NCBI GenBank assembly: GCA_016124585.1
Contig: WGNL01000023.1
Span: forward strand, 186,001-250,000
From: Bacteroidota bacterium
GTDB taxonomy: Bacteria > Bacteroidota > Bacteroidia > Chitinophagales > Saprospiraceae
Direction: 5' to 3'
Length of the DNA: 64,000 nucleotides
The notes under the pieces are model-generated. The model had not been told where the DNA came from. It saw nothing but the letters and a program-made list of their open reading frames with translations, and ran no database searches. The translations under genes were made by a program, and so were the position numbers. Shown piece after piece: positions 38,937-50,100 of the stretch; the first letter of the stretch is position 1; each line of letters starts with the position of its first letter.

Positions 38937-41900
38937 CTACCTGGTTATCGTGAAATACCCTTGCATCACCTCGCTGCTTGACTTGTCGAGTTGGATGAGG
39001 TAGAAGTAGGTGCCTGGCGGTAGCAAGCTGCCTTTGTAGCTGCTGTCCCAGTCGTTTTTGTAGCCATCCTGCTCGAAGACCTTGTCACCCCATCGGTTGA
39101 ATATCCGCACGTTGTTGTTGGTGTAGGTCGTCTCCAAGCATGGCACGGTGAAATGATCGTTGCGCCCATCCCCATTCGGCGTGATGATGTTAGGAGCAAA
39201 ACAAGGTTGGTTCGCGTTCGTGCCCAGTACATTAAAGCGTACCGTGGCACGGTCACAATCGTCAGGGCAGTCTGTGTTGCATATTTCGTAAACAAGGGCA
39301 TCCTGTCCAAAGAAATTCTCCCGAGGAGTGTACTCCAACTGGCCGTTCACAATTTTGGCTGTACCGTTCGTTGGTTTCTCCACGATGTGGATATCCCAAT
39401 TCTGCACGTTGCCAGTCTGGTCGTTGAACACGAGCACACCTTGCGTTAGGGTTTCATTGAAACTCACATCGAAAATATCGTCTGCTGCCGCAATGCCTGT
39501 GAACACATGAACCGCAGCAACTGGTGCTTGGAAGCTACAACCATCGATGGTTACGGTAGCCGTGTATTCACCAGCCTGCCCGGTCGTTGCTGAAGGCAAA
39601 ACCGGGTTCGCCGAATTGGCCGTGAAGCCTTGCGGGCCAGTCCACTCGTAAATTGCCCCAGCAACAGACGTCACGTTCAGTTGAACGAGGTCGCCCCGAC
39701 AAGCTGGGCTCGATGCATCTGTAGAGGATTCTGTGAGAAGTGTCGGAGCCTGCACCAATGACACTACCTCCAAGTTGGAAAGTGGTGTAGAGCAATTGCC
39801 GTTGTTCGCCACCACGGAGTAGGTGCCGACATAAGCATTGGACATGTTGTTGATGAAAAAAGTCGGCACGTTGGTCGTAGCTAGCAACATCGGTCCTGTT
39901 CCAAAATCCAAAAACCATTGGTACTGCATGTTGGTGAACGGCGCACTGCTACTGTTCAGCGTCAGCGTTTGGCCTTCGCAAAGTGCTTCATCGGAAACAC
40001 CGAGTTGGAGCGCCGTGCCTGTGAGGTTGCTCACCGTCACCTGCGCCACGTTGGAAGGTTGCGTCGAGCAATTGCCGGAGGCGACCACTACCGTGTATTC
40101 ACCTGCGTTGGCCGAGGTCGCATTATTTACGAAGTAGGTCGGCACGTTCGTTGTCGCCAAAAGTACTGGGCCAGTTCCACCATCGAAGTACCAAAGATAG
40201 CTGGCGTTGGAACCAGCGAACGTAGAACTGTTCAGCGTCAGCGTCTGTCCCTCGCAAAGCTGTGTGGAAGAAACCGCCAGCGTTGGTGTACCGTTCAGTG
40301 CGTTGGTCACATCAACTGATTGGGCATTGGAAGGCTGCGTTGTGCAATTGCCGGAGGCAACCACTACCGTGTAAGCTCCTTCGTTGCTAGCTGTCAGGTT
40401 TGGAACAAAAAACGTCGGCAAGTTTGTCGTAGCTAACAGCGAAGTTGTCGTTCCATTATCAAAATACCATTGGTACAAGATATTCGTCCCGGGATAAACT
40501 GAGCTATTCAGCGTTAAGGTTTCGCCTTCGCAAATTTGCGGAGCAGAAACAGTCAGCGTCGGTACGCCGCTCAAGCTGTTGGTCACATTCACGTCTTGGG
40601 CGTTGGACGGCTGTGTGGCACAGTTGCCAACGCTGGCAGTCACGGTGTAGATGCCTATGTTCGAAACAGTCATGTTTTGCACAAAGAAAGTAGGAAGGTT
40701 CGTCGTACCGAGCAGCGTCGTGGTGGTGCCGTTATCGAAATACCAGTTGTACGAAACATTGTTACTTGGGAAAATGGAACTGTTCAGTTCCAAGGTTTCA
40801 CCTTCGCAAAGCACATCGTCCACGACAGTCAGTGACAGTGCTGGGCCAATATTGTTCGTCACGCTAACGCTCTGGCCGTTGGAGGCGGGTGTGATGCAGT
40901 TACCATTGCCAGCCACCACTGTGTAGATGCCTGAACTGTTGCCACTGAGGTTGTTCAGTTGCAAGTTAGGTGCAGTCGTTGTTCCCAAAGAAACTTGACT
41001 GCCGCTACCCGAACCTGTTGGGCTAAAAAACCACTCGTACTGCACGTTACTGCCGGGCAGAACCGTGGTACTGAGTGTCAGGCTTTCACCCTCACAAAGC
41101 ACGTTAGCAGATACGCTGAGGGTAGGTGCCGAACCCATTTGGTCGAAGACCACTACGTTCTGGCTGTTCGAGGGTTGTGAAACACAACCCGACAAACTGG
41201 CTTGAACCGTGTATAGGCCGCTGTTGGCAACGGAAGTATTGGCAATCGAGAAACTTGGTGTCAGCGAGGTGCCAAGGGAAACTGGGCCATTGCCGCCATT
41301 GTAAAACCACTCGTAAGTGGCGCCGCTGATATCCGTGCTTGACAATTGCAGGGTCTCACCTTCACAAAGATTGCCAGCATTGGCGCTGATCACTGGTGTT
41401 TGCGCCAGCACCGTGCCTACTGTTACTGTTTCAGTCGCCGATGGCGGAGAAGTACAGCCGCCTACCAGCACAGATACGCTGTAATCGCCTGAGTTGGCAG
41501 TGGTTGCATTCGCAATACTGAGGCTTGGGGTATTCGTAATTTCAATCGGATTGGCGTTGAAGTACCAGTAGTATTTTCCACCACTACCTACCGACGCCGT
41601 ACTGAGTTCGATGGACTGTGTCTGGCAAAGCACTGCATTGGCCACTATCAAATCGGGCGTTTGCGAAGCAGCCGTGTTGACCACTACGTCTTCCATGTTG
41701 GAGCTTTGAGGTGGACAACCAGTCGTGCCAGCCACCACTAGGTAAGTTCCAGTATTTGAACCATTGACATTGTTCAATTCAAAACTTGGTGTCAGGGTAG
41801 TTGCCAAGGTCACTGCGCCAGTTCCATCGTTGAACATCCATTGGTAGGTCACGTCCAAGCCGGGGTAGGCGGTCGCATTGAGTTGCAGTTGCTCGCCTTG

Positions 41901-44900
41901 GCATGGAGTATCTGCACTGGCAGCCAGCACAGGTGCTTGGCTAAGTTGGCCACCGACGACCACGGGTTCTGCATTGGAAGGCGGCGAGGTACAGCCTCCT
42001 ACCGAAGCCACCACCGTATAGTTGCCCGTATTGCTAGGGGTAACGCTCATGATGGTGTATGATGGAACCGTGCTGGTACCGATTGGGTAGGCAGTTACAC
42101 CATTATTGTAAAACCAAGTGTAGGTCGCATTCATCGGAATGCCCGTTGCTGAAAGACCTAAAATTTCGCCTTCGCAAAGCGCATCCTGTGAGACGATAAG
42201 TCCTGGGGCAAAGTTGGCCACGTCGCTCACCTGTACGTTGACAACAGTTGATGGATCAGACTCGCAGTCCCCCTTCACCACTTTGACGGAATAGCTGCCC
42301 GTGTTCGTTGTGTTCACGTTCGAGAGCAGGAAGCTCGGAGTGCTGGTGGTGGTCAGCAGGGAGTTTCCGAAAAACCATTGGTACTCAACGTTTGAACCAG
42401 CTTGAGCGGCAGTGGTCAACATGACATCGTTGCCGTTGCAAGGTTGGGTATCACTGACGTTCAAAGTTGGGGTAGCTGGTGTGGTTGTCACCGCAATGTT
42501 TGCCGTAGCAGGCTGCGATGGACAGTCGTGCTCCGTGTAAACTATCAATTTGTAATCGCCGGAATCAGCAACCGTCAAGTTGTTCAGTGCAACTGGGAAC
42601 GGGCCTTGCGGCGAAGCCGTACCATTGAAACTGAAGCCATTCGGGCCTGTCCAATTATAGCTCACAGTGCCAGAAAGTTGAACATTGTTCTCGGCGGAAA
42701 GATTGACTGTTTCACCTTCGCAAACTGTCGTTGCACTACTCAAATTGGTAATAATCGCTACAGTGGTACCAGCATGGCAAGTATATTCCTGCCAGTTCGG
42801 TGTACCATTGGAATTGCTGTCTGGACAAGGCGTTCCGGCAGGACACTCTTCCATGTCCGTTAGGCCATCGTCATCCGAATCCAAATCGTCAACATCTGGT
42901 ATCCCATCGCCATCGGTGTCAGGGCATGGGTTGGAAGTACCACATTCGTAGGCATCTTCAAGGCCATCGTTGTCCCGGTCAATGTCTCTGAAATCGGGAA
43001 TACCATCGTTATCCCCATCAGTGCAAGGGCCGTCGAATGGGCATTCGTCCACGTCAACAATACCGTCATTATCGGAGTCTTTGTCCCGGAAGTCAGGTTC
43101 ATCCACCCCATCGGTATTAGTTGGGTTAGATGTCGGTGTCAAATTCGGTGCGCTAGCCTGCCCTTGGGCATTTACCGCTGGTGTGCCGCTCCCAACAATG
43201 CCATCATGGTCGGGGTCAGGAATACTAGCTTCCGTCACATCCCAAATTCCGTCGCCATCGGTATCGAGGTCACGGTAGTCGGGCAGAACATCATTATCGG
43301 TGTTCAAAGGTTCGGAAGTTGTTGACAAAGCCAGACCGTTGAGGTCAGTCGTTGCACGGCCAGTCAGGTCAACGGTAGGGTTTCCAGAACCGATGATACC
43401 GTCATTGTCCGGGTCAGGCTGCGTAGCTTCTGCTACATCGTTGATGCCGTCATTGTCGGAATCAAGGTCACGGTAATCGCGCACACCGTCACCATCGGTA
43501 TCGGTTGGCGCTGAGGTTGGTGTTGAGTTCAATACCATCGGAACGCCTTTGCTGTTGACGACGGGATTTCCAGCACCGACCATCCCGTTATTATCGGGGT
43601 CGAGGTTGCTTGCTTCCGCAACGTCGTTGATGCCGTCGTTGTCCGTGTCGAGATCAAGATAATCTGGGCGAAAGTCGCCATCTGTGTTCAACGGCGAAGA
43701 GGTAGTAGCAAGGGCTTGGCCGTTTGCGCCAGCAGTCGCTTTCCCATTTGTGTCCACAACGGGGGCACCCATGCCAATGATGGCATCGTTGTCTGGGTCA
43801 GGTTTTCCAGCCTCCTCCACATCGTGGATGCCATCGTTGTCAGAATCAAGGTCATGCCAGTTACGAACCCCGTCGTTGTCGCGATCGGGCGGCAGCACGA
43901 TGGGGTGGCCAGTTACCACAGGATCTATTAAAGTTGAAAGGCCAGTGGTGCCCACCACGGCAGGGCTGAGTGCACCTCCTCCAATTCGGCCATCGTTATT
44001 GGTATCAAATGCGCCTAGTCCAGCCTCGGCAACGTCGTTGATGCCGTCGTTGTCGGAGTCAAGGTCGTCGTGGTCAGGCACACCATCTCCATCCCATTCG
44101 CTACGACTGTATGTTTCCACCGCAGCCAGATCGTCAGGGTCAGAAGCGATTGGATTGTAAAGTCCGTTCATCCCGAAAATAGCAGGCGCACCATCAATCC
44201 TGCCATCGCCATTGGCATCGGGCTGGTTGTGGCCAGCTTCCACGAGGTCGGTAATGCCATCGTTGTCGGAGTCAAGGTCGAGGTGGTCGGGAATCCCGTC
44301 ACCATCAATGTCATATTCAGCGTTGATTTTATCGCAGACACCATCGTTATCGGCATCCACACAGTTGTTCGGCACAGCAGGGTCATTGGCATCCCGATAG
44401 TTTTGGATGCCATCCCCGTCCTCATCAGCGCTCGGGTCACGACCACCGGGCAAGCAGGCAAAGCCACCTGTTGGGTTACAAAATTCTTTTGCATCAGGTA
44501 TCCCATCGTTGTCGTCGTCAATATCTTGGTTATCGCGAATGCCGTCGCCATCCGAATCTGGAATGGCCATCACGAGGCAATTGTCGGTGATATCCACGGT
44601 AAAGTTTCCAAATGCAGCGCCGTTGTAAATGACGAAGGCCCAGTTGTCGAAGATTTTATTATCACCAAAATTGTTTTGATAAACAAAGGGAACATTGGTT
44701 GGGCCAGGTTGACCGTTCGGGTTGCTCCCACTTACGGGGCCACCCACGTTGGTGTGGTTGTAGAAAAACTGATCAAATGACGATGCCTTGACATCGCTGA
44801 TCAATTTCAAACTGACACCATTTGGATTGTTCTCCACATCGAAAAGGAAAACATGCGTTTCGCCGTCGCGCAGTTCCACCTTATAATTTAAGGTGAAATT

Positions 44901-46166
44901 TGAGGTGACTGGAATGACTTGACCGAGGCCATCGCTGCCATCCCAAAAGATGGAATCTATGCCAATACTGATCGGCTTTGTGAGGGTTAAATCCACCGAA
45001 TCCTTAAAATCGCCGTCGTTGTTGAGGTCCAAGGAAAGATAAATAACGCCGCTTTGGGTGGATTCAAACGTAATCCATGCGCCTTGTCCAACCTCCATCG
45101 CACCAGGCAAGCAAGCCTGTCCAGAAGTGTCGGTAGGGTTTAGCCCAAAACCTGAAAGTTCCGGTTCAACGGAAGATGGCATATTAAACAGCCAAGTCGT
45201 ATGCGTATTGTTTCTAAAAATATCAGTCACCTTAGCCGTTGCAGGCATGGTAGGATCTGGTACGTTGAAGAAAACTTTGTTGTTGACGATGTTGCCTGCT
45301 TGGTAATCTTCCGCCTGAGGCTCATAGTAATAATTTGACCCGTCCACCCAGTTCAAGGGGTTAGACGAGCGGGAAACATCCATCCTGTAAAAGGAATTGT
45401 AGGTGGGATCTGCATTGCCATTCACGATTCCTCTTGAACTGGAGGTGACCGAAAATCGGTACGGATCTGTGTCCATAAACTTAAGTTCATAGAGGAACCC
45501 ACCTTTTGTCAGCACATAAAAAATGGGCGAAGTCATATACCCATTCTGGCTAATAACCGATACATACTCGTTGGAATAAACTCGCCCGGAAAGCATCGAA
45601 CCGCCAGCATTGGCTGCGCCACCTGTAGAAACGGTGATATCCCAAGCCGTGATGACGGTTGGGGTCGTGGGCTGGTTTGTCGCCCGATTCCACGGATCAC
45701 TGTTCAGTAGGTTTTGAAAACTGGCCGCTTGGTACACCGGAAAAGCCATGCGCACCGTCCAGATGCCATCCTGACCGGTAGGCACGTTGACAATGCCAGG
45801 TGTGTAACCTGCACCACCCGTTGGACCTGCCAATTCCTCCACATTGTTATGGATAATAGCCGTGTTGCCACCACCAGTCCCGTCAAACGTTGCGACCAGC
45901 ACGCCATCGGGGCTGTACACTTTGATGTAGCCGCCGGCAATGCCGACGTGACTTGCCCCAACATTGATGGTTTCACCCACATTGGCATACACTTTCAACT
46001 GTTGTTCGTTGCGGTTGTCAAGAAACAGACGGTAGCCGCCGTAGCCGACAAAATCTTTGGACCCTTCTGCCCAAAGTGCCGTGGCCGACAAAACCACAAC
46101 AGCCATTGCGAGCAGCTTTCTCGCCAAGGCTTTTTTCTCCATGAGATAATCAAACATGTGTTTCAT
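38937..46166 (-). CDS. Giant T9SS type B adhesin-like protein (2409 aa)
   Basis: A 2409-residue surface protein. The signal peptide may start at the internal ATG encoding MEKKALARKLLAMAVVVLSA (start 46142) rather than at 46166. After ~500 residues of beta-rich N-terminal domain comes a thrombospondin-type-3 calcium region of many D-x-D-x-D-G-x-x-D units (DNA ~44575-42800). About a dozen Ig-like repeats of ~88 residues follow (CEGETLTLNSS...YQWYFDNG...NNGNCTTQPSN; DNA ~42770-39700). The end CFAPNIITPNGDGRNDHFTV ... FNRWGDKVFE is a type B sorting domain. It lies upstream of a SprF-like partner, so it is probably an adhesin or gliding/biofilm fibre. No enzymatic domain was seen. Confidence 0.92.
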   Translation of the reverse strand: MKHMFDYLMEKKALARKLLAMAVVVLSATALWAEGSKDFVGYGGYRLFLDNRNEQQLKVYANVGETINVGASHVGIAGGYIKVYSPDGVLVATFDGTGGGNTAIIHNNVEELAGPTGGAGYTPGIVNVPTGQDGIWTVRMAFPVYQAASFQNLLNSDPWNRATNQPTTPTVITAWDITVSTGGAANAGGSMLSGRVYSNEYVSVISQNGYMTSPIFYVLTKGGFLYELKFMDTDPYRFSVTSSSRGIVNGNADPTYNSFYRMDVSRSSNPLNWVDGSNYYYEPQAEDYQAGNIVNNKVFFNVPDPTMPATAKVTDIFRNNTHTTWLFNMPSSVEPELSGFGLNPTDTSGQACLPGAMEVGQGAWITFESTQSGVIYLSLDLNNDGDFKDSVDLTLTKPISIGIDSIFWDGSDGLGQVIPVTSNFTLNYKVELRDGETHVFLFDVENNPNGVSLKLISDVKASSFDQFFYNHTNVGGPVSGSNPNGQPGPTNVPFVYQNNFGDNKIFDNWAFVIYNGAAFGNFTVDITDNCLVMAIPDSDGDGIRDNQDIDDDNDGIPDAKEFCNPTGGFACLPGGRDPSADEDGDGIQNYRDANDPAVPNNCVDADNDGVCDKINAEYDIDGDGIPDHLDLDSDNDGITDLVEAGHNQPDANGDGRIDGAPAIFGMNGLYNPIASDPDDLAAVETYSRSEWDGDGVPDHDDLDSDNDGINDVAEAGLGAFDTNNDGRIGGGALSPAVVGTTGLSTLIDPVVTGHPIVLPPDRDNDGVRNWHDLDSDNDGIHDVEEAGKPDPDNDAIIGMGAPVVDTNGKATAGANGQALATTSSPLNTDGDFRPDYLDLDTDNDGINDVAEASNLDPDNNGMVGAGNPVVNSKGVPMVLNSTPTSAPTDTDGDGVRDYRDLDSDNDGINDVAEATQPDPDNDGIIGSGNPTVDLTGRATTDLNGLALSTTSEPLNTDNDVLPDYRDLDTDGDGIWDVTEASIPDPDHDGIVGSGTPAVNAQGQASAPNLTPTSNPTNTDGVDEPDFRDKDSDNDGIVDVDECPFDGPCTDGDNDGIPDFRDIDRDNDGLEDAYECGTSNPCPDTDGDGIPDVDDLDSDDDGLTDMEECPAGTPCPDSNSNGTPNWQEYTCHAGTTVAIITNLSSATTVCEGETVNLSAENNVQLSGTVSYNWTGPNGFSFNGTASPQGPFPVALNNLTVADSGDYKLIVYTEHDCPSQPATANIAVTTTPATPTLNVSDTQPCNGNDVMLTTAAQAGSNVEYQWFFGNSLLTTTSTPSFLLSNVNTTNTGSYSVKVVKGDCESDPSTVVNVQVSDVANFAPGLIVSQDALCEGEILGLSATGIPMNATYTWFYNNGVTAYPIGTSTVPSYTIMSVTPSNTGNYTVVASVGGCTSPPSNAEPVVVGGQLSQAPVLAASADTPCQGEQLQLNATAYPGLDVTYQWMFNDGTGAVTLATTLTPSFELNNVNGSNTGTYLVVAGTTGCPPQSSNMEDVVVNTAASQTPDLIVANAVLCQTQSIELSTASVGSGGKYYWYFNANPIEITNTPSLSIANATTANSGDYSVSVLVGGCTSPPSATETVTVGTVLAQTPVISANAGNLCEGETLQLSSTDISGATYEWFYNGGNGPVSLGTSLTPSFSIANTSVANSGLYTVQASLSGCVSQPSNSQNVVVFDQMGSAPTLSVSANVLCEGESLTLSTTVLPGSNVQYEWFFSPTGSGSGSQVSLGTTTAPNLQLNNLSGNSSGIYTVVAGNGNCITPASNGQSVSVTNNIGPALSLTVVDDVLCEGETLELNSSIFPSNNVSYNWYFDNGTTTTLLGTTNLPTFFVQNMTVSNIGIYTVTASVGNCATQPSNAQDVNVTNSLSGVPTLTVSAPQICEGETLTLNSSVYPGTNILYQWYFDNGTTTSLLATTNLPTFFVPNLTASNEGAYTVVVASGNCTTQPSNAQSVDVTNALNGTPTLAVSSTQLCEGQTLTLNSSTFAGSNASYLWYFDGGTGPVLLATTNVPTYFVNNATSANAGEYTVVVASGNCSTQPSNVAQVTVSNLTGTALQLGVSDEALCEGQTLTLNSSSAPFTNMQYQWFLDFGTGPMLLATTNVPTFFINNMSNAYVGTYSVVANNGNCSTPLSNLEVVSLVQAPTLLTESSTDASSPACRGDLVQLNVTSVAGAIYEWTGPQGFTANSANPVLPSATTGQAGEYTATVTIDGCSFQAPVAAVHVFTGIAAADDIFDVSFNETLTQGVLVFNDQTGNVQNWDIHIVEKPTNGTAKIVNGQLEYTPRENFFGQDALVYEICNTDCPDDCDRATVRFNVLGTNANQPCFAPNIITPNGDGRNDHFTVPCLETTYTNNNVRIFNRWGDKVFEQDGYKNDWDSSYKGSLLPPGTYFYLIQLDKSSSEVMQGYFTITR
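39700..42770 (-). repeat. Tandem Ig-like domain repeats in the giant adhesin
   Basis: Roughly a dozen ~88-residue (about 264-bp) units with the recurring CEGE/CEGQ and W-Y-F motifs. Several neighbouring units are almost identical in protein, which allows length variation by recombination. Confidence 0.7.
42800..44575 (-). repeat. TSP3-type calcium-binding repeat tract
   Basis: Dense DSDNDGINDVAE, DLDSDNDGI and DTDGDGVRD motifs indicate type-3 thrombospondin-like Ca2+-binding loops, expected to stiffen the stalk. Confidence 0.85.
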
Positions 46167-46198
46167 ATTGAACTCGGTTAAGTGAAAACATAGTAATC

Positions 46199-46378
46199 CT
46201 ATTCGCCAGTAGGCACGTTCGTGGCCTTTGCGTTGTATAGCTTAATATCCTTGGCAAAAACTTCAGGAGGGAAAGCCCTGTCTGATTTCAGCAGCGAGGC
46301 AGATGCAGTTTTCTCATGTTGTTCCGCAAGTGCGGCATCAGCTGCTTTTTGTGTAGGAAGAAGGCAATTCTGTGGTAT
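46199..46378 (-). pseudogene. Start-less 59-codon open frame upstream of the giant adhesin
   Basis: The minus strand is open from after a TAG (46379-46381) to TAG at 46199 and reads TQKAADAALAEQHEKTASAS, then LLKSDRAFPPEVFAKDIKLY and NAKATNVPTGE. The composition looks like real protein rather than a shadow, but no ATG or plausible start exists. It could be the 3' remnant of a decayed gene or depend on a frameshift. Confidence 0.35.
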
Positions 46379-46381
46379 CTA

Positions 46382-46570
46382 TCCAAAAAGGAGTACACCA
46401 CGGGTAATTTTTATTTATCATACAAAAATTCATGCCAATATTTTTAATATGAGCTGTTTTTACTGACATTCTAGCAACGGAAAAAAAATGTTGGGACACG
46501 AAATGAAAGTACCATCTGTACAAAATCTGGCAACATCCTAGCTTTGTGCTTCATCAATACCATCAAAATC
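46382..46570. other. Intergenic region before the glycosylase gene
   Basis: AT-rich; together with 46167-46378 it separates the divergent adhesin and glycosylase genes. Apart from the start-less frame and the -7 box at 46539, nothing is recognised. Confidence 0.5.
46539..46546 (+). promoter_or_regulatory. Probable -7 box of the glycosylase gene
   Basis: TAGCTTTG matches TAnnTTTG 25 nt before the ATG. The TTG element is not evident. Confidence 0.4.
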
Positions 46571-47131
46571 ATGCAAGACCTTACCCGCTGCCCATGGTGC
46601 CTCAGCCACGACATTTACATGGACTACCACGACAACGAATGGGGCATACCCTGCCATGACGACCAACAACTATTCGAAATGCTCTGCCTCGAAGGCGCTC
46701 AGGCTGGCCTCAGTTGGATTACGGTTTTGAAAAAAAGGGATTCGTACCGCCTTGCCTTCGACGGTTTTGATGCGGAGAAAATAGCCCAGTACGATGAAGC
46801 CAGGCGGGAAACATTGATGAACAATCCAGGTATCGTGCGCAACCGCTTAAAGGTGAACGCCTTTATCGAAAACGCAAAAGCCTACCTAAAGGTCAAGGAA
46901 GAATTTGGCAGTTTCGATAAGTATATCTGGCAGTTCGTGGGGCATCAGCCCATCGTAAACCACTGGGAGCGGCTTGGCCAGATTGCCCCAACCACCTCGG
47001 AGAGCGACGCCATGTCGAAGGATTTGAAAAAGCAGGGATTCAAGTTTGTGGGAAGCACGATTTGTTATGCCTTCATGCAGGCTACTGGTATGGTAGATGA
47101 CCATTTGGTGGGGTGCTGGAAGCGGAAATAA
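46571..47131 (+). CDS. tag: DNA-3-methyladenine glycosylase I
   Basis: A 186-residue enzyme that excises 3-methyladenine from alkylated DNA (base-excision repair). The start is the ATG of MQDLTRCPWCLSHDIYMDYH; an upstream TTG is not needed. RCPWC, YHDNEWGIPCHDDQQLFEML, LEGAQAGLSWITVLKKR, NPGIVRNRLKVNAFIENAKA and GSTICYAFMQATGMVDDHLV then GCWKRK are the family blocks; Cys7, His20 and the C-terminal His and Cys form the zinc site. Length is typical. It is a single gene ending in a strong hairpin shared with the convergent 47175 gene. Confidence 0.96.
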   Translation: MQDLTRCPWCLSHDIYMDYHDNEWGIPCHDDQQLFEMLCLEGAQAGLSWITVLKKRDSYRLAFDGFDAEKIAQYDEARRETLMNNPGIVRNRLKVNAFIENAKAYLKVKEEFGSFDKYIWQFVGHQPIVNHWERLGQIAPTTSESDAMSKDLKKQGFKFVGSTICYAFMQATGMVDDHLVGCWKRK

Positions 47132-47134
47132 GCA

Positions 47135-47170
47135 ACAAGCCCCGTGGAAAACATTTCCCACGGGGCTTGT
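47135..47170. terminator. Bidirectional terminator between convergent genes
   Basis: ACAAGCCCCGTGG(A)AAA...TTTCCCACGGGGCTTGT forms a GC-rich stem with A/T-rich flanks, serving tag and the convergent T9SS gene. Confidence 0.75.
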
Positions 47171-47174
47171 AAAT

Positions 47175-50100
47175 TTACAGCTTCCCAACCATCAACTTCA
47201 GCGCTTTGGCTCTGCGCCCAGCCGCCTGAATCCACACCACATACCAGCCTTCAGGTACGTCTGCCAAGTCAATGCGCACAGGTTCCAGAGGCGCCGAATC
47301 CACTTCCATTTCCTTCACTAACCGACCCATCCGGTCCACCAGCAGCAGCCGGACGATGCGACCTTCCACTGCCCGCAGATTTACATCCACATACCCGTTG
47401 GCGGGGTTCGGGAAGAGCTTGAAATCATCTAAGTCATCCCAAAATTCCAGCATCTGCACGTTGGAGAAGGCAACGGAACCGTTGTCCCGCAGTTGAACAA
47501 TACGGTAAAAATTCCAACCTGGAAGCGGTCGTTGGTCTGTGAAGTGATAAGTCGTGAAATTATCGGATTGCTCATCGTTTGGTTGCTCCGCAATGGAAGT
47601 CCAGACAAAACCATCCGCCGAGCGCTCAATGCCGTAATTGACAGCATGTTCGCCACTGTTCGTGCTCCAGCGGAGTTTTGCAGTGGCACCGTCCTGTTTT
47701 ACAAACAAAGAAAACACCTCGCCGGGCGCACCAATCACAGGGCTTGGCGGCGGATTCAGCGTCCAAAGTGCCTCATCGTCCTCGACAGGTGTACCCGTTG
47801 TGTTGTTTCCGGGGGTGCTGTCCACGTCGGCGGGACTGGCCGTTTTCACCTGCACGAAATAGGGCAAAGGGGTTGTATTTTGCAGACAAAACAGCACGAG
47901 GGTCATGGTTTTGCTCGTTCCGGCGGCCAAACTGCCCACCGTCCACTCGCCCGTCACGAGGTCGTAGCTCGTTCCGCTCGGTGGTGTGTTCGCAGTGTGG
48001 GCTAAGCCTTGCGGGATTGGCACCGCCAATTTCACCCCACTGGCCGCCGCCGTGCCGTTATTTGTCACGGTGATGGTGAAGGTTACATCGTTCCAAATCA
48101 GCAGGTTAGGGCTGCTGGCCGTCAAGGTTACTTCAAGGTCGGGTGCACTGCCACCGGGCGCTGTCACGCCAAAACTACGGGTCACGTCAGGGGCAGGGTT
48201 GTAGCTGGCATTGCCCGCTTGGCTGGCTTTGATGGTCACAGTGCCCGTAGCTCCCGTCAATGTCACCGTATTGCCTGACAACGTCGCTGGGCCGCTCACC
48301 AGACTGAAAGTCACGGGCAAGCCGCTCGAAGCCGTCGCTGAAATGGTGAACGGCACATCCGTCGTCAATTTATTTGGAATCGAGTTGAACGTAATCGTCT
48401 GGTTTTGCAAACCAGGCGCACTCACTGTGAAACTCCGCTCAACAGGTGTGGCAGCATTCCAACTGGTGTTCCCCGCTTGGGTAGCTCGCACCGTGACTGT
48501 ACCTGTCGTTCCGCCTAGGGTGATGGTATTTCCAGAAATCGTGGCGGGCCCACTCACAATGCTGAGGCTGACGGGGAGGCCGCTCGTTGTGCTCGCCGTA
48601 ACGGTGAAGGGCGCATCGGTTGTCACCTTGTTTGGAATGGCATTGAACGTAATCGTCTGATTCTGAGGCCCTGAGCCGGGGGCACCTGCGGTAATGGCCG
48701 CTTCGTCGTCCTCGTTCGGAGTGGGCGCTGTGCCGTTGCCGGGAGTGCTGTCGTTGTCGGTCGGTGTGGCAGCGCTCACTTGGGCGTAGGCGGTCAATGG
48801 TGCATTCTGCAAAATGAAGAAATTGCAAGTAATCGTGGCAGTCTCTCCGGGGTCCATCGTACCCACCGTCCAAATTTGATCGGTGAAAAGTCCAAAGCTG
48901 CCCTTTGAAACCACCACCTCGTTTCCACCCACATAAACGACACTTGAAGGTTTCGGGAAAGCCACCGTCACCCCGCTGGCCGCCGCCGTTCCTGCATTCG
49001 TGAGGGTAGCGGTGAAACCGATATTCCCCCACTGGGTCACATTCTGCGCCGAGGAGGTCATGGTCAGTTCCAAATCAACGCCGCTGCCACCACCGGGCAG
49101 ATTGACCGTGAAAGTCCGGTCAACGTTTGGGGCGGGATTGTAGCTGCTGTTGCCAGCTTGCGAAGCACGAATCGTTACCGAACCGGGTTGCCCCGTAAGG
49201 GTTACGGTCGTTCCGCTCAACGTGGCTGGCCCGCTGATCAGCGTGAAGGTGACTGGCAAGCCACTCGACGCCGTTGCTGAAATGGTGAACGGCACATCGG
49301 TCGTGAGTTTATTTGAAATATTGTTGAACAAAATGGTCTGACTTTGCAGCCCCGGTTGCCCCACGGTGAAGCTCCGGTCAACGGGCGTAGCAGCGTTCCA
49401 ACTGCTGTTGCCCAATTGCGAAGCACGAACCACTACCGTTCCGGGCGTTCCACCCAGCGTTACCGTGTTGCCGCTCACGGTGGCCGGGCCACTCACGATG
49501 GAATAGGTCACAGACAGTCCGCTCGACGCCGTGGCACTGAGGGCAAACGGTGCATCAGTTGTCACTTTGTTCGGAATGGTTGGGAAGGTAATCGTCTGAT
49601 TTTGAGGGCCTTGGCCAGCACCTAGCGCTACCTCTGCCACCTCATCGTCCTCGTTGGCAACGCCGGGGGTGCCATTACCGGGGGTGCTGTCGGTGTCTGT
49701 CTGGTCACAGGCGCTTACCTCCGCCCAGCCAGTGAACGGTGGCGCAGCTAGCAGGTACCAACCCACCGTCAGCGTGGCGGAGCCACCAGCAGCGAGATTC
49801 CCCACATACCAGACTTTTGTTCCAAAATAGTCGAATGTGCCTTGCGAAGCAACTGCTTCACTGCCTCCGACATAGACTGTGTTGGAGGGTAGCGGTGCAA
49901 AGACCCGCACATTCGTGGCCTGCGCCGAGCCGCTGTTGGTGACGGTGAAGGTGTAAAAAATGGAATTGTAAATGCTGGCCGTCGTTGGGCTGATCGTGGC
50001 GCTGAGGGACAAATCCACATTGCCTCCCCCACCCGCTTGGGTGACGGTGAAACTACGCTCGACAGGAGTGGCCGCTGACCAGCTTGTGTTACCGGATTGC

